A stretch of DNA of 64,000 bases from NCBI RefSeq assembly GCF_019504385.1, contig NZ_CP080590.1, forward strand, positions 3,204,001 through 3,268,000, in the 5' to 3' direction. This document shows, one piece after another, positions 57,909 through 64,000 of this stretch. A model generated the notes under the pieces. It was not told the origin of the DNA. It did not search any database and saw nothing but the letters and a program-made list of their open reading frames with translations. A program made the position numbers and the translations under genes. Origin of the DNA: Devosia salina. GTDB taxonomy: Bacteria; Pseudomonadota; Alphaproteobacteria; Rhizobiales; Devosiaceae. The first letter of the stretch is position 1. The number at the start of each line of letters is the position of its first letter.

Positions 57909-59351
57909 CTATCGCCGCAGCATTCTCAGAAGCGCACCGCGCCGCCTCACCCATGAAGATACGGTGCGCCCGGCCATTCGGTTTTCGCCAAGTGCAACCA
58001 GGCTGCTCATCAGGCTCGGCCGAGGCAGCGGCAGACCGGCCAATGCGTCGATCGTCACGCCCTGCTCCATCGCCAGGGCCAGGACCCCGGCCAGCTCTGC
58101 TGCACCTGTCCCCACTGCGCTCGCCGCCACGGGGCGGCCCTTTGCATCGGTGAGAACCTTGACCAGCCCCTGGGCCTGGCCGAGCGCCCTTGCCATGTCG
58201 TTCTCGAACAGATTGGCGCGATGAAGGCCAAACCCGGGTGCAATTTTGCGTGGATCCGCCGGAAACCGGCCGATCTGCGCCAGGGCCGGCTCGGTCATAA
58301 CCAGTTGCGGCAGCGCCCGGGGCCTTTGCCCCGCCGCGCCAAGCACCAGCGCCCCGACCACAGCGCGGCCATGCGCCATGGCCTGGGGCCAATCCGCGAT
58401 TCCCGCGGCCACCCCGGTCACGCGGACCCGCCGATTGCTGGTCTGGCCCAGGGGGCCGATGGCGAAGCGCCCGGCCTGCCCGCGTACGGGGCGCAACCGC
58501 GCCGCGTCCAATCCCAGCCCCTCCAGTCGCGCCAGATGTCCACCGCAGATCAGGATATGCGACAGATCGAGCGCGGCCGTCCCGCCATCGGCGAGGTCGA
58601 CAACCGCGCCAATCCCCTGCGAGCGCGGCTGGATCGTGCGCACCGTGGCACCATCGAGCACAGTGACACCCTCCTGTGTCAGCGCCTGGATCAGCAGGCT
58701 GGCCGTTTCGAGGTCGAAACCGGCCAGCGCCTCGCCCTGCGGCACCAGCGTGACGGCCGAACCCAGCCGCGAGAAGGCCTGGGCGAGGACCAGGCCTTCC
58801 GGATCCGCGCCAATCACAAGGAGATGCGTCAGCTTGCGCGCATTGTCCAGGATGCTGTCCGGCGTGAAATAGCCCGCCTCCTCGAGCCCGGGTATGGCCG
58901 GCACGGCGGCATCGCCCCCCGGGGCCAGCAGAAAAGCCTGCGACCGGATCTGGGTGTCGCCCACCATGAGGGTGCCCGCATCGACAAATCGCGTCGGACC
59001 GGCAATCACCTCAATGCCAAGAGCTTGCAGCCGCTCGGGGCTGTCGAGCGCAGCGCTGTCCGCGGCGACCTGCCGCGCCCGCTCCTGCACCGCCTTCATG
59101 CTGATGCGCGGCTCGCTCGAAGTCAGCCCCAGCGCCGCCGCATTGCTCATGGCTGTCGCGGCCGACGCGGACGCCTTGAGCGCCGCCACGCGCAGTGCCC
59201 GTTGCGGGCCATCGCCGGGTTCGGCAAAGCCGCGATCGGCCAATACGACGCGCGCTCCCAGTGCCCGTGCATGCTGCGCCAGTGCTATTCCCAGCGCCCC
59301 CGCACCCACGATGCAGAGCTCGGGTCGTGATATCTCAGCCATAACTGCCAT
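57909..59351 (-). CDS. FAD-dependent pyridine-nucleotide oxidoreductase without redox cysteines
   Basis: The 480-residue protein follows the lipoamide-dehydrogenase layout: FAD motif CIVGAGALGIALAQHARALG near the start, a second Rossmann motif HLLVIGADPEGLVLAQAFSRLG near residue 190, and a C-terminal dimerisation domain (PQLVMTEPALAQIGRFP). The region that should hold the CxxxxC disulphide reads ALRVAALKASASAATAMSN with no Cys. It therefore cannot work by the usual disulphide relay. It may be a mercuric-reductase-like relative used as an NAD(P)H oxidase, or have another acceptor. Confidence 0.8.
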   Translation of the reverse strand: MAVMAEISRPELCIVGAGALGIALAQHARALGARVVLADRGFAEPGDGPQRALRVAALKASASAATAMSNAAALGLTSSEPRISMKAVQERARQVAADSAALDSPERLQALGIEVIAGPTRFVDAGTLMVGDTQIRSQAFLLAPGGDAAVPAIPGLEEAGYFTPDSILDNARKLTHLLVIGADPEGLVLAQAFSRLGSAVTLVPQGEALAGFDLETASLLIQALTQEGVTVLDGATVRTIQPRSQGIGAVVDLADGGTAALDLSHILICGGHLARLEGLGLDAARLRPVRGQAGRFAIGPLGQTSNRRVRVTGVAAGIADWPQAMAHGRAVVGALVLGAAGQRPRALPQLVMTEPALAQIGRFPADPRKIAPGFGLHRANLFENDMARALGQAQGLVKVLTDAKGRPVAASAVGTGAAELAGVLALAMEQGVTIDALAGLPLPRPSLMSSLVALGENRMAGRTVSSWVRRRGALLRMLRR

Positions 59352-59564
59352 GGGGCCAGAACCAATGCTGCACTTATGCTGGGGAAAGCCATGCTTGACA
59401 ACAGGGCCCGCAGCCGTGTTCCAGGTGTTGAGGCGCGTTGACTTGGGGGAGTCTTTTCCCTATAGACGCCACCAACCGGAAGGCGGCGCGTCTGCCCGCC
59501 ATCGCCAATCTGCTTTCTAGCAGCACCAAACAAGAGGAACCGTGCAGCAGCGCGGTCTGATGTC

Positions 59565-59699
59565 ATGAAGCGTACATACCAGCCCTCCAAGCTCGTGCGT
59601 GCCCGTCGTCACGGTTTCCGTGCCCGTATGGCGACCAAGGACGGCCGCGCGATTCTCAATCGCCGCCGCCGGGATGGCCGCAAGAAGCTGTCGGCCTAA
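59565..59699 (+). CDS. rpmH: 50S ribosomal protein L34
   Basis: The 44-residue protein reads KRTYQPSKLVRARRHGFRAR and ends RRDGRKKLSA, a textbook L34. The start is ATG 59565. It is the first gene of the conserved rpmH-rnpA-yidC-engB cluster, which often lies near the replication origin in bacteria; no origin is seen here. Confidence 0.97.
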   Translation: MKRTYQPSKLVRARRHGFRARMATKDGRAILNRRRRDGRKKLSA

Positions 59700-59713
59700 G
59701 GATTGCTGGCCGG

Positions 59714-60121
59714 ATGACGGCCGAACAGTCTTTGCCGAAAGCGACATTGCGCCGCCTCAAGCGGCGCTCGCAGTTTTTGAGAGCCGCCCGGGGCAGTCGC
59801 GCCGGGCGCTCTGCGTTTGGGCTGCAGGCCGCCCCCAGCGCCGAGGTCGAGCCGGGTGTCGGGTTTACCGTCACCAAAAAGGTCGGCAATTCCCCCGAGC
59901 GAAACCGCATGAAGCGCCGCCTGCGTGCCGCTGCGGCAGCTTGCGCGCGTGACTTTCTGCCCGGACATGACTATGTCCTGCTCGCACGGCGCGAGGCCCT
60001 CAGCCAGCCCTTTGCCAAAATGGTCGCCGATCTGGGCGGCCTGATCGCACGTGTGCATGACACCAAGTCAGGCGACAATCGAAATACCCCCGGCCGCGGC
60101 CAACGGAAACCGAGACCATGA
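59714..60121 (+). CDS. rnpA: Ribonuclease P protein component
   Basis: The 135-residue protein has the RnpA pattern: a basic start (LRRLKRRSQFLRAARG), the core GVGFTVTKKVGNSPERNRMK with the RNR-like motif, then RRLRAA and a variable tail. It binds the RNase P RNA to mature tRNA 5' ends. It begins 14 bp after rpmH and overlaps yidC by four bases. Confidence 0.95.
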   Translation: MTAEQSLPKATLRRLKRRSQFLRAARGSRAGRSAFGLQAAPSAEVEPGVGFTVTKKVGNSPERNRMKRRLRAAAAACARDFLPGHDYVLLARREALSQPFAKMVADLGGLIARVHDTKSGDNRNTPGRGQRKPRP

Positions 60122-61962
60122 ATTCTGACAATCGCAATGTGATCCTCGCCGTCGTGCTCAGCATGATTGTGCTGTTCGGCTGGCAGTTCTTCATTGCCGG
60201 CCCGCAACTCGAGCGGGCTCAGCGCCAGGCCGAGATCACCGCCAGCCAGCAGGCCGAGACCGAGCAGCTCGCCGTCCCGCAGACCAATGCCGACGGCTCC
60301 ACGGCCACACCGGCTGCCGCAGCCACTGGCGACGCGCCGCAGGTCTTTGCCGACCGCGACAGTGCCCTGGCGGCCAGCGACCGGGTGGCCATTTCCACAG
60401 CCGACCTCGATGGCTCGATCAACCTGACCGGCGCCCGTATCGACGACCTGCAGCTCAAGCAGTACCGCGAGACGGCAGACCCTGATTCGCCGATCATCGC
60501 GCTGCTCAAGCCCGCAGGCCTCGTCGACGCCTACTTTGTCGAGCAGGGCTGGGCTGCCGCAGCCGGCTCGGATATCACCCTGCCGGGCAGCCAGACCGTC
60601 TGGACCGTGGAAGGTGACAACACCACGCTCACTCCCGAGACGCCGGTCACACTGCGCTATGACAATGGCGAGGGCCTGGTGTTCCATCGCACATTCGCCG
60701 TCGATGATTTCTACCTGTTCACCGTCACCCAGACGGTCGAGAACACCGGCACGGGCGACGTTGCGCTCTTCCCCTATTCGCGCGTCGTCCGCCATGGCAC
60801 GCCCAAGGTGCAGAACTTCTTCATCCAGCATGAAGGCCCGATTGGCGTCCTGGGCTCGAACAATTATGTTGCCCGCAAATATGCCGACTTGCAGAACGAG
60901 AAGCAGGTCGATTTCTCCTCGACCACCGGCTGGCTCGGCATTGCCGACAAATACTGGGCGACCGCCGTTCTGCCCAAGCCCAACACCGACATCAATGCCC
61001 GTTTCGCCTATTCGGCGCCCACCGGCACCAATGTCTTTCAGACCAGCTATGTCGAGACTCAGCCGGTCATGGTGCCGGCCGGTGCCTCGGTCAGCCACGA
61101 AGCCTATGTTTTCGCAGGCGCCAAGGAAGACAAGGTCATCGCCCGCTACCAGGAGACCTATGGTTTCGATCGTATCGAACTGCTGATCGACTGGGGCTGG
61201 TTCCACTTCCTGACCAAGCCCATGCATTGGCTGCTGGTGACCCTCTATGGCATCCTGGGCAATTTCGGCCTGGCCGTGCTTGGCGTGACCGTCATCGTCA
61301 AGGCCCTGTTCTTCCCGCTTGCCAACCGCTCCTACGCCTCCATGGCCGCGATGCGCCGCGTGCAGCCGGAAATGAAGGCCATTCAGGAACGCCTCAAGGA
61401 TGATCGCGCTGCCCAGCAGCAGGCGATGATGGAGCTCTACAAGAAAGAGAAGATCAACCCGCTCTCCGGTTGCTGGCCCATCCTGGTCCAGATTCCGGTG
61501 TTCTTCTCGCTCTACACCGTTATCTTCATCAGCCTGGAAATGCGCCACGCCCCCTTCTTCGGCTGGATCCAGGACCTGGCGGCGCCCGATCCGACCAATA
61601 TCTTCACCCTGTTCGGCCTGATCCCCTGGGATCCGACCGTACTGCCGGTCGTGGGCAGCTTCCTGCACCTGGGCGTCTGGCCCGTGGTCATGGGCATCAC
61701 CATGTGGGTGCAGATGCGCCTCAACCCGCCGCCGCCCGATCCCACCCAGGCCGCCATCTTCAACTGGATGCCGGTGATCTTCACATTCATGCTGGGCACC
61801 TTCCCGGCGGGCCTTGTCATCTACTGGGCCTGGAACAACACCCTGTCGGTCGCCCAGCAATGGTTCATCATGAAGCGCCACGGCGCCGAGGTGAATCTGT
61901 TCGGCAACATCATGGACACCTTCCGCCGCAAGCCCAAATCGGCGGAACAGGGCAAGAGCTGA
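60118..61962 (+). CDS. yidC: Membrane protein insertase YidC
   Basis: The 614-residue protein has the N-terminal helix (NVILAVVLSMIVLFGWQFFI), a large periplasmic domain (residues about 60-355) and five conserved C-terminal helices with the family blocks MHWLLVTLYGILGNFGLAVL, KINPLSGCWPILVQIPVFFS and FMLGTFPAGLVIYWAWNNTL. It inserts and folds inner-membrane proteins, alone or with Sec. Length is normal for Alphaproteobacteria. Confidence 0.97.
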   Translation: MNSDNRNVILAVVLSMIVLFGWQFFIAGPQLERAQRQAEITASQQAETEQLAVPQTNADGSTATPAAAATGDAPQVFADRDSALAASDRVAISTADLDGSINLTGARIDDLQLKQYRETADPDSPIIALLKPAGLVDAYFVEQGWAAAAGSDITLPGSQTVWTVEGDNTTLTPETPVTLRYDNGEGLVFHRTFAVDDFYLFTVTQTVENTGTGDVALFPYSRVVRHGTPKVQNFFIQHEGPIGVLGSNNYVARKYADLQNEKQVDFSSTTGWLGIADKYWATAVLPKPNTDINARFAYSAPTGTNVFQTSYVETQPVMVPAGASVSHEAYVFAGAKEDKVIARYQETYGFDRIELLIDWGWFHFLTKPMHWLLVTLYGILGNFGLAVLGVTVIVKALFFPLANRSYASMAAMRRVQPEMKAIQERLKDDRAAQQQAMMELYKKEKINPLSGCWPILVQIPVFFSLYTVIFISLEMRHAPFFGWIQDLAAPDPTNIFTLFGLIPWDPTVLPVVGSFLHLGVWPVVMGITMWVQMRLNPPPPDPTQAAIFNWMPVIFTFMLGTFPAGLVIYWAWNNTLSVAQQWFIMKRHGAEVNLFGNIMDTFRRKPKSAEQGKS

Positions 61963-62031
61963 ACCGCCTGAATCGTCTTCATGGGGCCCGCCGCTCACCC
62001 GGCGGGCTTCTCCTTTGTGGAACCACCGAGC

Positions 62032-62676
62032 ATGAGCCAGCCCGACTATTCCCCCCATGTCATTGAACGCGGGCGCCTGCTGTTCGCCCGTCCCTTTGCC
62101 TTCGTGAAGGGCTGCGTGCGCCTGGCAGACCTGCCGCCCATGGATCGGGTGGAAATCGCCTTTGCCGGCCGCTCCAATGTGGGCAAATCCAGCCTCATCA
62201 ATGCCCTGTGCGGCACCTCGGGACTGGCGCGCACCTCCAATACGCCGGGCCGCACCCAGGAGCTCAACATCTTCGAGAGCCAGAGCGAAAACCTGCGCAT
62301 CGTGGACATGCCCGGCTATGGCTATGCCAAGGCGCCCGAACCCAAGGTGAAGGCCTGGACCCAGCTGATCCACCAATACCTCACCGGCCGCGCCACGCTG
62401 CGGCGCGTCTATGTGCTGGTCGATAGCCGCCATGGCCCCAAGGACAATGACCTCAGCGTGATGAACGAGCTCGACCGCGCCGCCGTCAGCTACCAGGTGG
62501 TGATGACCAAGATCGACAAGCCTTCCGCCAAGGAGCTGGAGGCCAATATCGCCAGCACCTATGCCACGATCGCCAAGCGCCCTGCCGCCCATCCCGATGT
62601 CATCCTGACCTCGAGCGAAAAGGGCGATGGCCTGGGCCATCTGCGCAGCGAGATAGCACTGCTGCTCGAGGGCTGA
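62032..62676 (+). CDS. engB: Ribosome biogenesis GTPase
   Basis: The 214-residue GTPase has G1 GRSNVGKSS, switch regions with TSNTPGRTQELN, G3 DMPGYGYAK and G4 TKIDK, the pattern of the EngB/YihA/YsxC family. It helps assemble the large ribosomal subunit. ATG 62032 is chosen over 61981 since MSQPDYS matches the usual N-terminal length. It completes the rpmH cluster. Confidence 0.93.
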   Translation: MSQPDYSPHVIERGRLLFARPFAFVKGCVRLADLPPMDRVEIAFAGRSNVGKSSLINALCGTSGLARTSNTPGRTQELNIFESQSENLRIVDMPGYGYAKAPEPKVKAWTQLIHQYLTGRATLRRVYVLVDSRHGPKDNDLSVMNELDRAAVSYQVVMTKIDKPSAKELEANIASTYATIAKRPAAHPDVILTSSEKGDGLGHLRSEIALLLEG

Positions 62677-62705
62677 AGGCCCGGCCACTTGTCCGATCAG
62701 ACAAA

Positions 62706-62729
62706 AAGGGCGCCTCGAAAGGCGCCCTT
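62706..62729 (-). terminator. Intrinsic terminator between engB and the chemotaxis gene
   Basis: AAGGGCGCCT (62706-62715) pairs with AGGCGCCCTT (62720-62729) around CGAA. On the minus strand it is followed by TTTTTGTC, so it is a standard terminator for the chemotaxis gene. It may also serve engB in the other direction. Confidence 0.85.
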
Positions 62730-62751
62730 CGTGCATTCAGGCCTGGCGCCC

Positions 62752-64000
62752 CTACGCTGCCTGGCGCCGCGTGCGGCCCTGCTCGCTCTTTTCGGTGGTG
62801 AACACGGCAACGATCCGGTCGAGTTCGCTGGCCTGCGCCTCGGTCTGCTCGATGGCCGCATTGGTCTGTTCCACCAGCGCCGCATTGTGCTGGGTGATTT
62901 CGTCCATCTGCCGCACCGCGACGCTGACCTCGTCGATGGACACAGCCTGCTCGCGACTGGCTGCGGTGATCTCGCCGATCAGCGACGCGCTGGCGGTCAC
63001 CGAGCTGTTGAGGGCGCTGATCCGCTCTCCGATCCGCAGCACCACCTGCGTGCCGGCATGCACCTCGCCCACCGAGATGTCGATCAACTGCTTGATGTCC
63101 GAGGACGCTTCTGCGGCGCTCTGCGCCAGCCGGCGGACTTCCACGGCGACCACGGCAAAGCCCTTGCCCGCCTCCCCGGCACGCGCCGCCTCCACCGAGG
63201 CATTCAAGGCCAGGAGATTGGTCTGGAAGGCGATGTCGTCGATCAGCCCGATGATGTTGGAAATCTTGGCCGAGGAGGCAGAAATCTTTTCCATGGCCGC
63301 GCTGGCCGCCTCCATGGCCGCACCGCTTTCCACGGCGATGCGCGAGGCCGAGCCCACGGCCTTGTTGGCCTCTTCGGCGCGCCGCGCATTGGCACCGACC
63401 GTGCTCGACAGCTGCTCAACCGTGGCCGATGTCTGTTCCACCATCGCGGCCTGCCGGCTGGTCCGTTCCGAAAGATCGTTCGAGCCAGCCAGGATTTCTC
63501 CCGTGGCGGTCTTGAGCCGGCGGGAGGTTTCCTGCAGCTCACCCATGACGCGCGCCATGCGATCGGCAACCGCATTGGTATTGTCGCGCAATTCCGCAAA
63601 GGCGCCGGTAAAGCTCCCCGTGACCCGTTGGGTCAGGTCGGCGCGGGCGAGCCCGGAAAGCACGTGTCCCGTCGCCGTCAGCCCGCTATCAAGCGCCGCG
63701 AGCAGCGCATTGACCTCATCGGCCAGCTGGCGCAGTTCGCCCTGCTCGTAATCGGAATCGACCCGCTCGCTCAGCCTGCCCTGCATCACGGCCTGCAGCG
63801 TGGCCCGCAGATCGTCGGTCAACCGGTCCGAGGCGCGGCGGCGCTGGCCATCCTCGACGCCGCGCTGGCGCTCGCTTTCCTCCAGCGCTGTCTGTTGAAT
63901 CAGAGCATCGCGGAACCGTCCGAAGGCATCGAACATCACCGTCAGCTCGTCCTGCGATCGCTGCGCGGGAATGACCACGTCGGTGCGGCCAGACGTCAGG
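62752..64000 (-). CDS. Methyl-accepting chemotaxis protein (5' end beyond window)
   Basis: The visible part, over 400 residues, covers a HAMP-like region (DSDYEQGELRQLADEVNALL), a second HAMP-type segment and the signalling domain. Its hairpin tip is IDDIAFQTNLLALNASVEAA followed by RAGEAGKGFAVVAVEVRRLA. The C-terminus is EQGRTRRQAA without the CheR-binding pentapeptide. It clusters with CheA/CheW to control motility. The frame continues past 63978 off the right edge; the GTG at 63978 is not taken as the start. Confidence 0.92.
   Translation of the reverse strand, partial: LTSGRTDVVIPAQRSQDELTVMFDAFGRFRDALIQQTALEESERQRGVEDGQRRRASDRLTDDLRATLQAVMQGRLSERVDSDYEQGELRQLADEVNALLAALDSGLTATGHVLSGLARADLTQRVTGSFTGAFAELRDNTNAVADRMARVMGELQETSRRLKTATGEILAGSNDLSERTSRQAAMVEQTSATVEQLSSTVGANARRAEEANKAVGSASRIAVESGAAMEAASAAMEKISASSAKISNIIGLIDDIAFQTNLLALNASVEAARAGEAGKGFAVVAVEVRRLAQSAAEASSDIKQLIDISVGEVHAGTQVVLRIGERISALNSSVTASASLIGEITAASREQAVSIDEVSVAVRQMDEITQHNAALVEQTNAAIEQTEAQASELDRIVAVFTTEKSEQGRTRRQAA

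Noticed and set aside
59971..62736. 921-residue minus-strand ORF over rnpA, yidC and engB
   Set aside because: Its whole length is antisense to three well-known genes; it is open only because of high GC codon bias.
1..64000. CRISPR array, rRNA genes or large tandem repeats
   Set aside because: No regularly spaced direct repeats, rRNA signatures or long tandem repeats were seen anywhere in the window.

Overview
The window looks like chromosomal DNA of a high-GC alphaproteobacterium, probably Hyphomicrobiales and possibly close to Devosia. This rests on the rpmH-rnpA-yidC-engB order at the right end, a COX4_pro_2-type aa3 oxidase subunit, promoters of the EcfG/RpoE2 general-stress type, and many small DUF families common in Rhizobiales. 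No rRNA genes and no CRISPR array are visible. One tRNA gene, tRNA-Arg(ACG), is present.

Layout. 1-3.3 kb is a scarred accessory region: a cut-off IS3-family orfA, an orphan HUH-endonuclease gene with hairpins behind it, a DHFR-like reductase and a small zinc-ribbon protein. 3.9-10.7 kb is an envelope-sensing region of secreted proteins, a FecR-domain gene split by a complete 1,271-bp IS3-family insertion (3-bp target duplication, 13-bp terminal repeats), and a PhoP/PhoQ-like two-component system co-transcribed with a secreted protein. A 22-nt element in front of that operon recurs (19/22) in front of a secreted APGQ-repeat protein. 11.6-18.2 kb is a compact six-gene oxidase operon on the minus strand: CtaG, a triheme cytochrome c, CoxB fused to cytochrome c, a Na+/Ca2+-exchanger-family protein, a COX1-COX3 fusion and a small membrane protein.

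18.7-25.2 kb holds membrane and stress genes (AI-2E-type permease, DUF421, a holin/DUF3618/YihY operon, a MarR regulator near a 19-nt palindrome). 25.2-27.8 kb encodes a 7TMR-DISM histidine kinase with a single-domain response regulator. 28.2-38.2 kb contains an outer-membrane beta-barrel gene and then the most striking locus: a 2,763-residue single-module, fully reducing type I polyketide synthase (KS-AT-DH-ER-KR-ACP). It ends in condensation-like sequence whose catalytic His motif is lost, and it is followed at once by a dedicated Sfp-type phosphopantetheinyl transferase.

38.2-52.8 kb is a dense set of small stress-type genes: SDR, isochorismatase family, TreZ, three Crp/Fnr regulators, a response regulator, YciE/DUF892, DUF3008, DUF6894 and DUF4142-PRC. 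Several start just downstream of GGAAC-N16/17-CGTT or GGAAC-N18-TT motifs, so they probably belong to the general stress regulon, although no sigma factor or anti-sigma gene lies in the window. 52.9-56.2 kb is a small lower-GC integrative element (XRE repressor, unknown gene, AlpA-like excisionase, tyrosine integrase) next to tRNA-Arg. 56.4-64 kb returns to core genes: a histidine kinase, a flavoprotein, rpmH, rnpA, yidC, engB and a truncated methyl-accepting chemotaxis gene.

All functional calls come from reading motifs and family resemblance by eye. No database search was run.
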